This document shows, piece by piece, positions 13,301 to 24,300 of a stretch of DNA of 64,000 bases. Made by a program: the position numbers and the translations under genes. The stretch comes from Gerris lacustris (Eukaryota; Arthropoda; Insecta; Hemiptera; Gerridae): NCBI GenBank assembly GCA_951217055.1, contig OX578276.1:67662144-67726143 (forward strand), read 5' to 3'. Every line of letters begins with the position of its first letter. Position 1 is the stretch's first letter. The notes under the pieces were generated by a model. The model was not told where the DNA came from. It saw only the letters and a program-made list of their open reading frames with translations, and made no database searches.

Positions 13301-16300
13301 TTCATGAGTGATTAGTAACCAAAATTACACATACATTAACTAAGCAATGCTTTTCTTGTAAAGAAATTAAAGTTTTTTCTACACATGTTTAATAGAGGAT
13401 AATGAACTAGCTTAGTGATTTGTATAACTAATTTGTTGTTTTAGCTTGGCAATAAACTAGTCATTTCCTGATTATTTTTACTAATTATTCATGTTATTTC
13501 CAGACATCAAAATTCAATACTATTTAAGCATTAAGAAGCTTTCCTAAAATGTAGCAAAAAATAGGAAATTAAAATTGAAGAACTACTACTAATAATAGTT
13601 AATGTTAATTTTATTTATCTACTTCTAAATGTAAAATATTAATTTTGTAAATTTATTGTATATCTATTTATACATGTAAAATATTATTTATTAAAGAACA
13701 ATTGCATCATTATCACAAACTTTATCTCGAGATTTAAGAGATTCTTATTACCATCTGCCTTATCCTATGGAAGCTTTTGCCGTGGAATTGGTAGGCCTGT
13801 TCGAACAAAACCTTATCTTCCACAGTCCATTCATCAGGAAAAGGGGTGAAGTTAGGCAGGTCATTCATGGCATTCTGAAGTACATGACGATGCCAGAACA
13901 GCATTCCTAATGCTTGCTCCCCATTATATCCATATTTTTCTTTGGCCACAGTCATAAAGTGGTCAACTAAAATAAATACAAACAAATGTATTACAAATAA
14001 AAGATAATAAAACAAGATAATTAGCTAATATACATAGAAAACCCAATAAGTATTACATTGTTATTATTCATCATCACGATTATTAATATTAAAATTAATA
14101 GTCAATCATAGTCATAATCTTAGTAGCTTATATTATGACCGCTAAGATGAAAAGGGTCTATTTTAATATACATTAAACTTCAAGTAGTAAATAAAAAGCC
14201 ATAATGTATAACATACGTTTGATTTCTGAAATGTTGCTTGTTGGTGCCCACACCAGGAGAGCACCATCCGGGCATTGATCCAACTTTCTCTCTAAAAAAG
14301 TAAGAATAAAATAAATATTATTAATAATATATATATTAGATAAATTATAATTCTTTCAATCAAAATTTTAAAAAATGTGCCATGCAAAAGACCCCAAATT
14401 TAAAAAACATAAAATTAATGGTTCTTTTGACTTAGATTTTGTGGTACCACTTCATAATTATGACTAGAGAGGTTAATAAAAGTAACACAAAAATATTGTC
14501 ACCACAATTTTATAGTAATAAAAATACACGTTTCGACATTTATTTATATCATATTCAGTGTAAGTGTTAGCAGAGAATTCTTTCACTGCAACTGTCGAAA
14601 CATATATGTTATTTATATAAACTTGTGGTGATAATATTGTTGAGTTATTTCTATTAACCTCTCTAGTCACAATTAAAACACATCATATGGGATTTACATG
14701 GTAGAGAGTTTATACGAATTACTTCAAATCACAATACCAATATATCCAGTTTGAATCCCAGAGAGATGCATGTTTCATACTAATAAAATATTGAGTAGAT
14801 ACGCAAAGAGGCAGATCCATACATCCTGTAATGACCTAATATTGAGTAGATACGTAAAGAGGCAGATCCATACATCCTGAAATGACCTAATATTGAGTAG
14901 ATACGTAAAGAGGCAGATCCATACATCCTGAAATGACCTAATATTGAGTAGATACGTAAAGAGGCAGACCATACATCCTGTAATGACCTAATATTGAGTA
15001 GATACGTAAAAAGGCAGATCCATACATCCTGTAATGACCTAATATTGAGTAGATACGTAAAGAGGCAGATCCATACATCCTGAAATGACCTAATATTGAG
15101 TCGATTATAATCTAAAGGGAAAACTCCAGAAAAAACCTCAATAAAGTCGGATCTCCATACAACTATGAAGTTACAATCACCATTGTAATTAAACTAACTA
15201 TTATTAACAAAAAGTTAACATTTACCTTGAGGAGGAATGAAAGCTGGGACAACTGCTTGGTACTCCTTCCCAACTCTGATTTTCTCAGCTGCAAACAGAA
15301 AAAGCACCAACACTCAAAATATCATTCATGTATTAAAATCAGGCTAAACTGGACACAAGGTACAAGCCACAATATCCAGTCAGTAAAAAAATAAATAAAT
15401 AATTTATAGTAATAATAACAGGGAAGAAATTAGTACTGCATTTATAACAGAAATATCTACAATACATGCACAACATATAGGTTAGGCGGGTCTAGCATCA
15501 AAATTATTGGATACAACAAAAACCACAAATTAAAGGAAATTCTCCTCTTAATTAGGTATACAGATTTTATTTCATAGAGAAAAAAGTTTAAAATTAAAAG
15601 TATCTTTATTTACCTCAGAAAATGTGACAAAAAGTTAGAATAAGAATTAATGGTAGAGGTTACCTAGATTTTAATTTAATTAAACTTACATACAAAAAAA
15701 TCTGTAGTAAAGAAAAACTTTGATATTTTTTCAAACTATAGATAGTAAGTAGAAATTAATTTGTAATTAAAAAAAATAATTTTTGATTAAAATTACAGTA
15801 AGAATTTTAGAAGTATTATAATTAATTTTGTAAGATAACATTTTTAAAAACTAAATACGCCTTTAGATAAGGGCAATTTCTTGAGAGTTCATTAAAAAAA
15901 AGTGTGGGAATTAACAGGCACTAAATTACTTTGTCATTATTTGAATTAGAACCATTAAATTGAACGTTATATTGCTTTAAAAACAGCATATTTAAAGTAA
16001 TATGTTATGTATTCTTATTTAGTAAAAAGTTTACTGCCTAACAATAAAAATTGTATAAAATAAATATTATTTTTTTCAGTTGTATTAAAGTCTCCAAAAA
16101 TTATTAGTACCTCAATAATTTATACCTAATTAATTAAATAAGCTTAATATTAACTAAATATCATAAAATTCAGATGATTTTAAGTGTTAATAAAATATTT
16201 TTAAACAAGATGACAGATATTTTTGTTTTATTTAATTTTTGATATTACACTACTGTTACATGAAAACCATTGGTTAAGAACCTTGAAATTTGGAAATAAG

Positions 16301-19044
16301 TAACTCCTTATGACATTAGTACTAAATGGCTATTAAATTCAAGACAGAGAGTCTTGATAAAAGAGATACATGATAAAAAGCCAAATCCCTATACACACCT
16401 ATTCATCATTAAATCTCAGAAATCACAATTGATAGGCTAGCTAAACTTCCTTTATGGATTATGTGTCCGCTAAGCTGGAATTTTTCATCTGCCATTTTAA
16501 TTCAAGATGGCAGACATTTAAAGGTAATATCATGAGATGTTTGGTTAGGAATCTTAAAATTTGGAAATAAGTCACTTCTTATAACATACAAATTTCTAGT
16601 AAAAAGAATCAATCTGATTGCATCAATACTGCAGCCATTAGAATATAAATAAATAATAACATTATGTAAAAACCATTCTGTTTAGGCATCTATGTATAAC
16701 TATAAATCTCAGAAACTGTATAATATGCTAGAATCACTAAATATGATAAGTCAGTTATCTTAGATCATATTAAATTTACATCCTGACTTGAATTTTTTTT
16801 TTATCCGCTATAATAATTCAAGATGGTGGGCATTTTTATCTAATTTTTGAGGTTACTAAAACCTTGAAATTTGAAATAAGTTATTTGTCTTGAGATACAC
16901 AATACGCCAAAAAAATTGAAATCTAACTCAATAGAAGAAAAATTAAAGGGATGAGTAAAAATGAAGGGTGATTATTATTTTAGAAAAGGCAACTACTTGC
17001 AATATAAAAATACTCTAACATACATAAACATAACCATAAGGGCTAAGATGGAGAGGGGGGAGGAAAAGAGAGATTACACCCAAGATTAGAAATACAAAGA
17101 ATTTAAAAAATGGTTTTTATAAGACCATAATATTGGGGAAACCTTTTCTTTAGGTTTCTCCAATAAAAATATACCTCCTATGGAGTTAAAATTTGGGAGG
17201 TGAGAACAGGGTAATTAAGTTGTATTTAAAAACCTCTTGAACCTCTAAAACCCTTTGTCAGAGGTAGATATATAAGAATGGGATTAGATACGCAAGACAG
17301 CTAACACCTGAAACTTTGATACCACATATTGAGTATCATAGAACTCATTGCATAGTGAAGCACATGTACAGCAAATAGTGAATTAGTGATTACAACATGA
17401 GTTTTTTTTTAAACAAGTGGATTTTCATTATTTTTGTTTTGGGCAATAATCTATCAATAGACAATAGTATTTGCAGGTTATAAGTGCCTCCACAGATAAT
17501 AGTCTATGCATGTTATTAGCACCCTTACAGCTTGCTGATCATAGAGATATTAACCATTTTCGGTAGACCTGATTATCAGTTGTAAAGAGCTATAAATTTC
17601 TTTAATTCTGTGTCAGATCATTGTTTATTATATCTCACTTAAGTAAGACTGGGACAGGCACTAAATGAGACTATATGTAGGCATTTAAAACAAAATCAAC
17701 ATACTATGGGATAAAAAAATTCGGTAAAACTGAGGAATCCGGTGCTGTGAGGGGAAGAGGTTAGAAAAGTGTGCAGGCCTTACTGGAATGTATTATTTTG
17801 ACAAAGGTATATCAACTCTCCTATGCACAAATCATGCATATATAATCACTCAAATATATAAATCATAAAAATGTACTGTTTGACAAAGGGATATAGATAT
17901 AATCTCTTGCTGCCAAGCGATTCTCGACTGCACCGTGTATCTCTCCTATGTGTTTTTATCCTAGTCATACACACGTATGGAGTCCGTGATTCCCCCCCCC
18001 CCCCCTGCCATGATATGTTGCCATCTTTAATCTGACGACCATTGCGATTTGCCTAAGAAAACTTTCCCAAGCCCCAAAGATACTATATTCTTATCCTTAG
18101 TGTGATAAAGGGATTTAATATATGCTTGCATATTAACATTATATCATCCCTTTGACTAAAGTTGGGTTCATAGCTAGCGGATCCGTATTTACGGAGGCCC
18201 GGAGGGATTCATCTATGGCAACTCTTTTGCGGTGCCGCAGAAAGTTGGTTACAAACCATCTTTTTTGCGGTGCCGCTTTAAAACCTGTATGAAACCTTCA
18301 CTTCGTCCTCTTCTTATTTCCTTTTTGTTTTTATATTACAATTGTTTATTATATTATATTGTGTATCTGAATTTGTTCCTACATTATTTTTATTATAATC
18401 TCTATTGCATCTGTGTTTAATATACGTTTTCTATAAGTGTTTTATCTTCATCTGTGTATTATGTCCGTGTTTTTTTTTTAACTGTGCTTATTATATCTGT
18501 TCCTTCATTATTTTGATTATATACCTATTTCTTATTTATATAATAATAAAAGTCCTAATCTATAATCTTATTATATAAGTTTTTTTTAAGCAAGAGAACT
18601 AAATTCAAGTTGAAAAAAACGATGTTATAATTGGCTTTGTTTATAACCTGACCGACCGAAACTCGAGGGGAGGGAAACAACGACTCCGTCCTCTGTCTCG
18701 GCGGTTCTACAAAGAATATATTGTTATCTATATAGCCCTCCACAAATAAGTATCCGCTAGCTGTGAACCCACCTTTATTTAATATGAAGATGAAGTGATC
18801 TCTTCAGGAGATCTGACTATCAAAGTGTAAACCACAGTGTTTCAATTCTTATCAACACTGAATTTGGGCTAGGTTAAAGTCAAAATTTTAGCCACCTTGA
18901 CCTAAATAAGCTGGCTGCATGTACAAAATTATATAATTAGTCACTCATTTCACTCCCTCACCATTGATGAAAAAAAATGGGTACAACAAATGTTTAATTC
19001 CTTAAAGAATATAGAAATATCACTTTAAACATACATTAACATAC

Positions 19045-19129
<85 letters not shown>

Positions 19130-19821
19130 CATACATACATATACATATATATATACATACATACACACACACATAAATATCACACACAAACACACACATA
19201 AATATCACACACAAACACACACATAAATATCACACACAAACACACACATAAATGTTAGCAATAGTGGATAAATTGTACTAAGATAGAAATAAGCTGTATC
19301 CCTGCATTATAATTTGCACAAGGGCATGGTTGTGATATCTCAAGGTTTACACTTTCGTTGGTTAGGAATTAAACAAACGAACCCCCCCATAAGGAAATAA
19401 CATAATGAAAAGGTAAACATTTTAAGAAATATCTCAAGTTTATTAGAGTAAATAAGTCAAAATTTTAAAAGTTTTAAGAGGTAATTGCTCCATTATAAAC
19501 CCTTAAAATTGTCTAAGGGTACGGACAATCGCAGATCACGTACACACGGACACAAGTTGGTACACACACACACACACACCAACAAACAATAAGAGCAGGG
19601 GTGACTCAACTTGGAAGCTCACGATGCAGTTCAATGAATATCCTCAAAATATTAAAGCTAATGAAGAAATTTTAAATAATAAACTTGGAAAATAAAAGAA
19701 AATTTAAAAAATTGTAACCTGGCTCATCTTCATCGCTGCTTTCGGACGAATGATTGTTGGGGCTCGGTCCTCTCGATCTTCTTCCATTTCTAATAGGTTC
19801 GGCATTTTTATCTAATACCAT
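1247..19821 (-). CDS. CoREST: CoREST (REST corepressor), 8 exons, 3' end outside window
   Basis: The product is the scaffold of the LSD1 (KDM1A)-HDAC1/2 corepressor complex and acts in the nucleus. The coding join is 19821-19719, 15288-15226, 14291-14217, 13966-13752, 13227-13033, 12903-12794, 3064-2857 and 1382-1247. All junctions are GT-AG and phase is continuous over 368 residues. In order one sees a short acidic/serine N-terminus ([19 protein letters not shown]), an ELM2 domain (about 36-115, with [18 protein letters not shown]), SANT1 (about 125-172, with [20 protein letters not shown]), and a CX2C-X15-CX2C zinc-finger-like linker (C227, C230, C246, C249) ending in HWRRTG. Then come the coiled LSD1-binding helix (about 309-337) and the start of SANT2 (W358). 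The ATG has A at -3 and begins the conserved N-terminal [11 protein letters not shown] stretch. The rest of SANT2 and the stop lie left of position 1. Residues and splice sites are seen directly; function follows from the family. Confidence 0.95.
2031..2520. mobile_element. MITE with long terminal inverted repeats, TA-flanked
   Basis: The left end ATACAGGGTGTCCCACATAA is mirrored by the right end, which read in reverse gives ATACAGGGTATCCCATATAA. Both continue with GGTGTAACACAGAAAA. Inner parts (TTTTCTCGTTA, GCGTAAAATCTAAA) also recur inverted near 2335-2390, giving arms over 110 bp. There is no transposase frame, so it is non-autonomous. It sits between CoREST exons 7 and 8. Confidence 0.8.
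2857..3064 (-). CDS. CoREST: CoREST exon 7 (linker and LSD1-binding helix)
   Basis: This exon encodes [10 protein letters not shown] through [15 protein letters not shown]. The segment [19 protein letters not shown] matches the region before the LSD1-binding helix in animal CoREST. It lies after a 9.7 kb intron and has donor GTAACT. The conserved HWRRTG motif is completed across the splice. Confidence 0.93.
4187..4433. mobile_element. MITE with about 35 bp terminal inverted repeats
   Basis: The left end has CGTCCACCTTATGTTAGAAC and the right end in reverse has CGTCCCCCTTATGCCAGAAC. Both continue with CATAAATGTGCAAAT-like sequence. No coding capacity is seen. The target duplication is not clear. 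Confidence 0.65.
4446..4585 (+). repeat. Dispersed repeat, copy 2
   Basis: This is similar in direct orientation to 180-315, with shared GAGAGTTCCAGC-like and GTGAGCTATATAAGTC words and the following GAGCATC. Confidence 0.6.
4860..5418 (-). mobile_element. Mariner-like element, internally deleted
   Basis: Inverted ends AAGAGTGTCCCAAAATTAAC and AAGGGTGTCTCAAAATTAAT are flanked by TA at 4858-4859 and 5419-5420. On the minus strand the end of an IS630/Tc1/mariner transposase can be read from about 5205 downwards: [20 protein letters not shown], where the Asp is the third catalytic acidic residue. A frameshift follows, then [20 protein letters not shown] and HLPDVLFHK. The N-terminal two thirds are missing, so the copy is dead. 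Confidence 0.85.
8953..9800 (+). mobile_element. Mariner/IS630-type transposon relic
   Basis: Ends CAGGGTGGTGAGTGAAAGAG and, inverted, CAGGCTGTGGCGCCATGCTG carry a shared GCATGGATTTGAA and are flanked by TA. The plus strand holds broken transposase text: an [15 protein letters not shown] motif with frameshifts near 9300, and [13 protein letters not shown] near 9490-9530, the DDE_3-type third acidic motif. Many stops and shifts make it a pseudogene. The open frame at 9115-9366 is part of this relic and not a host gene. Confidence 0.8.
12794..12903 (-). CDS. CoREST: CoREST exon 6 (zinc-finger-like linker)
   Basis: This 110-base exon encodes [20 protein letters not shown] followed by [16 protein letters not shown]. 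Four cysteines in CX2C-X15-CX2C spacing resemble the GATA-like fold found between SANT1 and the LSD1-binding helix of CoREST. It has a GCAG acceptor, a GTAAAA donor, and two bases left over that make Arg254 with the next exon. Confidence 0.92.
13033..13227 (-). CDS. CoREST: CoREST exon 5 (SANT1 end and acidic linker)
   Basis: This exon encodes [20 protein letters not shown], the end of SANT1, followed by a basic patch ([11 protein letters not shown]) and an acidic Ser/Asp/Glu-rich linker ending TDSDTEDK. It is 195 bases, phase 0 at both ends, with donor GTGTGT. Confidence 0.95.
13752..13966 (-). CDS. CoREST: CoREST exon 4 (ELM2 end and SANT1 start)
   Basis: This exon encodes residues 82-152. 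It has the highly conserved [19 protein letters not shown] block, [20 protein letters not shown], and [12 protein letters not shown]. It ends in phase 0 with a GTAATA donor. This is the most conserved stretch of the gene and the strongest evidence for the identification. Confidence 0.97.
14217..14291 (-). CDS. CoREST: CoREST exon 3 (ELM2 middle)
   Basis: This 75-base exon encodes [20 protein letters not shown] then ISEIK, the ELM2 core that other CoREST proteins show as DQC..ALLVW. The acceptor is ambiguous (AGAG), but only the first AG keeps the frame. The donor is GTATGT. Confidence 0.9.
14461..14669. mobile_element. 209 bp palindromic MITE in CoREST intron
   Basis: TGACTAGAGAGGTTAATA at the left end is exactly mirrored by TATTAACCTCTCTAGTCA at the right. 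Inner words (AATATTGTCACCACA, TTTCGACA) also pair. The whole unit folds on itself with a short loop. Confidence 0.75.
14783..15105. repeat. 51 bp minisatellite, about 6 units
   Basis: Units start with ATTGAGTAGATACGTAAAGA at 14790, 14841, 14892, 14943, 14993, 15044 and 15095. Spacing is 51 except one 50-base unit that lost a T in GCAGATCC. Since 51 is a multiple of three, the minus strand shows an artificial open frame with a 17-residue period. It is intronic. Confidence 0.9.
15226..15288 (-). CDS. CoREST: CoREST exon 2 (start of ELM2)
   Basis: This 63-base exon encodes [20 protein letters not shown] and Q, the first strand of the ELM2 domain. It has a TTTGCAG acceptor and a GTAAAT donor, and phase is preserved on both sides (1 base in, 1 base out). 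Confidence 0.9.
16208..16930. repeat. Diverged roughly 300 bp tandem units
   Basis: An AAGATGRCRGAC-like word followed about 60-70 bases later by CTTGAAATTTGGAAATAAGT-like text occurs near 16208, 16504 and 16819, spacing about 296 and 315. Between them lie AAATCTCAGAAA and ATTCAAGATGG words. Similar AAGATGGTGGATGC text is near 11811, which suggests a wider dispersed family. Confidence 0.55.
18159..18775. mobile_element. 617 bp MITE with about 39 bp terminal inverted repeats
   Basis: Ends read AAGTTGGGTTCATAGCTAGC and, inverted, AAGGTGGGTTCACAGCTAGC. They continue as GGATCCGTATTTACGGAGG and GGATACTTATTTGTGGAGG. TA flanks both sides (18157-18158 and 18776-18777). There is no transposase. The short open frames inside have no recognisable product. 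Confidence 0.8.
19049..19125. repeat. (AT)n microsatellite
   Basis: An uninterrupted AT dinucleotide run of about 77 bases is followed by CATA repeats. It lies in CoREST intron 1. Confidence 0.95.
19171..19250. repeat. 25 bp tandem repeat, 3 identical units
   Basis: The unit, ACATAAATATCACACACAAA plus CACAC, occurs at 19171, 19196 and 19221 without change, with a partial fourth. It grades from the preceding CATA repeats. Confidence 0.9.
19719..19821 (-). CDS. CoREST: CoREST exon 1 (start codon)
   Basis: This exon encodes residues 1-34, [20 protein letters not shown] and the following acidic serine-rich stretch. It ends after one base of codon 35 at a GTTACA donor, a weaker donor than the others. 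The start is supported by the conserved N-terminal [11 protein letters not shown] motif and by A at -3. It is too short to stand out as an open frame by itself. Confidence 0.9.
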
Positions 19822-21185
19822 ATTACGCGAATAAAATAAGCAATTATTAATAAACTATCTAAATCAACTATCGTGGCCAGTAATTAAATGAAATAAATAC
19901 GAATATGAGTTGATTAAAAACAAAGAATTGAATAAAAATACATAGGCTACACGTAATAAACAAGGACCGAGAACAGCAGCTTTCAAGCCACCGTAGTTTA
20001 GGGCTTTCCTAAATTCACCGATTGCAAGTGAATTATGTGAATTGTATTTTTCGAAGGCAAGTGAACTTTGTATTTGAATTTAAATTTTTTATTTGCTTCA
20101 CTTTTCACAGTCTTCTTTACTTTAAAATTTAATCATATAAATAAAGTTTCCACAATTTAAGTTATTGCGGTATAAAAAGAGATTTACACTTATCCCTCCC
20201 CCCCAGGGACCCCTTGAAGGGGGACGAGTAAGGGGCTAGACGAGGAGGAAACTTATATTTGTTATTATTTTATTTTCTCTGATTATCCAAGAATTTTTTA
20301 TTAAATAATTTTTTTTAACGCTTGAAAAAATAAAATAGAATTATAAGTGACTTGTAAATGGATCATAAAAGTCAGATTTAAAGACGTTCAAAATTCCTCG
20401 AAGGGTGGCTGCCTGTTAGGGCAGGTGTTCATTGACAGTTGTGAATTTTCTCGATATTCTTATATTTATGTGATGTATGTTAGCATATTCTTGGGTGGAG
20501 GAATATTTATTTGATACTTCTATTTTAATTTCTCTCGAGAGTGCTAAAACACCGATGAAAATGGTTCATATAGCGCTACTGTTATACACAATGAACTATT
20601 TCTATGGGAGTTTGGAAATTTGCCGAATTTTCATTTTGCTGTGACACTTAGGCGACCAGTTGAAATTTTCTATTGTAAAGGTATTTGATATACATTTTTA
20701 TTTTAGACATTGGTATTATTTTAATGCTGTCATTTTGTTTTAATCTTTTCTTTGTCTCCTTGATAACTACTGGTCACTGTGAGTTGAGACTGTATCGTCT
20801 ACTGCTTTCTTATTACCTACCTGTTTTTATTACTCTTTGGAGAGGAAACGTTTAAAATCTATCTAATAGTCGTTAGTTCTAATCTAATCATTTATGTACA
20901 TACTTTGCTCTAGGCAAATAGCTTATTATCAGTTTGAGAACTCTCAATCTTGAACCAAGGAACCTATTCTAATTTTAACTACCTACCTACATCCTTACCT
21001 AATCTTTAATACCAATTGAAACAGTATTTTATTACTTTCTTTATAAATGAGATTGAGTAATTTCATAATCTTAACTATTCTTTTAAGTACCATAACTCTT
21101 GATTTTGTGTTCTAGACTGAGTCCTAGTGAAATGTAGTGAGAATTGCTTTTACTGACTGCCATTAGTGTGAGAAAATAAGTCAAT
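19822..21185. promoter_or_regulatory. Shared 5' region of CoREST and DPH6
   Basis: This 1.36 kb interval separates the two divergent start codons, and the two 5' UTRs and promoters must lie in it or start from it. I see no clear TATA box at a fitting distance. A slightly GC-richer patch sits at 20180-20240. No repeat was recognised, so it is one of the least transposon-loaded stretches of the window. Promoter identity is inferred from position only. Confidence 0.45.
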
Positions 21186-21300
21186 ATGAAGGTTGTTGCA
21201 CTAGTTAGTGGTGGCAAGGATAGTTGCTACAATATGCTTCAGTGTGTAATGGCTGGACATGACATTGTAGCATTGGCCAATCTGAAACCTGAGAGTAAAG
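21186..21300 (+). CDS. DPH6: DPH6 exon 1 (PP-loop)
   Basis: This exon encodes [20 protein letters not shown] and on to NLKPESK. SGGKDS is the ATP pyrophosphatase P-loop. The ATG directly precedes the conserved first strand and has A at -3. Donor AAAG/GTAGGT, phase 1. Confidence 0.96.
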
Positions 21301-24300
21301 GTAGGTAAAAATTTAGTTTCAATCATAAGTTTATAAATCATTATAACCATGACACTTATTACAGTGTTCTGGGTACTAACTTGGTACATGGATAAACAAT
21401 TAGCCAATGCTATAATAATACCAACATATTTATCATTGTTAACCTTACTATCAAAATCATCCCTTTTGAATTAGAAATTAGTCTGTGAAATTTTGATTCT
21501 CTACCAACAAACTTTAAAAGGTTGCAATTTATATATATCATGATACATAAGCTTTTTAATAATTTAATAAACTTTTTATTCAATTAATTTAACTTTTGAG
21601 TAACATCATATTGATAAAGCTTAAACAATTTAGTTTAAAATGGAAATTTAATAGATGTTCAATAGTAGTGTATATTGAACAATATTGAAAGCTTATCACC
21701 CTGCTTTAGTAGTTAAAAAACAGCCATTTTCCATTCAAACTTCTCTTAGGAGTAAAGTATGATTTTCTAAAGAGCTCTTGTACAGTTCGTTCTTGAGTTG
21801 TGACGCATTGGAAATTATTGTATGTCTATGATTAGTACTGACAATCCTCTTCTTAAGAAATTAGATTGTTCCTGGAACTTATTCGTTAGTCTAATTTTTC
21901 GTTTGTATCATTTATGATAGTATGTAGTTGAAAAAGAGCTACAGGGCACTTAAGTTAGTTACAGGGTAATGTAAAAAGGTTACTAAGGCACCTGCCACCC
22001 CCACTCTACTACCCTAAATTCCACTTATCATCTTCAACTATGTCATTCATCATAAACCCTCATAACTTTCTACAAAACGCTTTATCGGCCTCTGTGTAAA
22101 TTGTCAAGGTTTGAAATGACTTTATGAGGGCACTCAAGGCCATCAACACATTCACTCTCCATGGCTCTTTGAACTTTACCAGACTGACCATCAGCCTCCC
22201 CTCCACTTCCAGCAATTGAAGCTCTGATTCAATTTTTTTTTTAGAAATTTGTCAGTCCGTCAATATTGACCTTACTCCATGAATCAGAATGTCAATCTTT
22301 GGTTTAATTGTCGTTCCGATTGACTGTGTATGGTCCGCTTAAGAAAAATGATTTTATAAGTCCAAATTTCCGTAACTCGGGGTTTGTTTGTTTATAGAAA
22401 AATTATTGTATTGAACGATAATTTGTGGTAATTAAGCATAATGATAATACACACTTGAATAAAAAAAGGTTGTCAAATCTAAAATAATATACAATTGTCT
22501 AATCACAATATAACTTCAAATTAACATCCACCAAGAGTTAAGTCCTACAATCAGACGAGTCTATATGCATAATTGAATAATAATACTATGTAGTAATAAG
22601 TAATAATACTATTTATAATAAAGTCTATGTATAAAATTTTCATTCAAAATGGTTCTAAAGGCTAAAACAATGGTCTGATTGTAATTTGTATTTTTTCATT
22701 GTGGTTAGAAAATTATGTTTGATTTTAGATTTAACGTGTGTGTTTTATTCATGTTTGCATTAATTATCATTATATTAGTATAAAGACCTTTACAGTAGAA
22801 GCTAGGTCTCGGTTTAACTGGCCTCTCAGCTTGGGCTTACTCTTCATACGAGCCCGTGTCACCAACCTCACTCACCTGGTTGATAAAAGATTATAGGTCT
22901 GTTCACCATTGTTTTGTAAAGATATCTGTCTACACCTGTCTTTTGTAGTTTGTTGACTGGGCCTAAGTAAAGTATTTTTATGTAAAATTTGAGAAGAATT
23001 GGTATTTACAATATCTGATTATTTGCAAATTTATTATTCATTACTCATTACTTCTTCTTTTTCAACTGATTATATATGTTTTTAAACCTTTTATATTCAG
23101 GCATATTTAATATTATTGCTAATTTTCTTTTGTTATATAAACTTCAATTATCCTTGACCAAGCTTATGAATATCTATATTTTTATTGATTTGCTCCCTAC
23201 GATTGCTAATAGTTTTTTTTAAATAAATGCAGACTTGATTGGCCATATTTACTTTTACAGCAAGCAGGGAAAGCTGTTGCATAACAGTAATTTATTTATT
23301 TACTTTATAAAAATTAACATGAAATAAGTAGTCTTTGAATAAAATGCTTCAAATATATATATTTTTGTAATTTCAAGTAGGACAATATTAAATCAAAGTT
23401 ATTAATCTATTAAAAATGGCATTTAAAAGGAAAACAAAATACAGAATTTCCTAAACGGGTAGTGGGAATCAACAAAACATGGAATTCCCCTTATGACTCA
23501 TCTTATTATGTTTTTTGTTTTTGTTTAGCATACAATTTATCCAATCCTTTTTAGAAACTTTTTTTTAACATTATAGAAAGTCTTTGTTGTATCCATAGTT
23601 CATTTAAATTCCTAAGGAAAAATATAATTTATGAAATAATAGTGCAACAAAGACACTATAGATTAAGGATGATGCCAACCATGTATGAGAGATTATTCAA
23701 TTTAAGTTGTCTCCAATCAATTTTTTAAAAACAAAATAAATAAAATATTCGGGTTGTATATTTTTTAGATGAACTAGATAGCTACATGTACCAGACAGTC
23801 GGGCATCAAGGAGTAGCACTGTATGCAGAAGCAATGAATATACCATTGTTTCGTCAGCCTACTCAAGGTGTAGCTATTCTAAATGAAAAACTTTACACTC
23901 CAACTCCTGAAGATGAAGTAGAGGATCTTTATCTATTACTACTCAACATTAAGGTGTGTTAAATCAATTTATCTGCTTCACCTCCTATATTGTACGAATT
24001 TCTAAATTATCTCTTCAAACTTTCACCTATAATAGAAATAATTATTTGCAATAATGGTGTTATAATATGAACAAAAATCTTTCTCACTGATGATTTTTAT
24101 TTCATTAAGAGGTAAAGTTAATATATTTAAAATTATTATTAATAATATATTTATATACAGTGCTTGATTTGTGACAGTACACACCGGTACTGAGTACCGG
24201 TAAGGGAAGATTGTTGGTGCACATGGGAGTTTTATTTTTTACCAATTTTTTTTGTTTATATTTTACCACCCAAACCACATAAACCTTCTCATAAAGTAAC

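Larger units (their letters stand above)
15289..19718. other. CoREST intron 1
   Basis: This 4.4 kb intron holds a roughly 300 bp repeat array (16208-16930), a TA-flanked MITE (18159-18775) and microsatellites (19049-19253). The rest is AT-rich without coding signal. A run of C occurs at 17993-18006. Confidence 0.75.

Noticed and set aside
14775..14972. Open frame with 17-residue repeats
   Set aside because: It is a by-product of the 51 bp minisatellite in a CoREST intron.
14421..15330. CRISPR-like regular repeat spacing (51 bp units; also the 130 bp array)
   Set aside because: Units are contiguous without unique spacers, and the genome is eukaryotic.
19020..19220. Open frame rich in Ile-Tyr and Val-Cys
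   Set aside because: It is translated AT and CA microsatellite.
24161..24255. CAGTGCTTGA start as an hAT element left end before the LINE
   Set aside because: No matching inverted right end or 8 bp duplication was found nearby, so it stays a weak resemblance.
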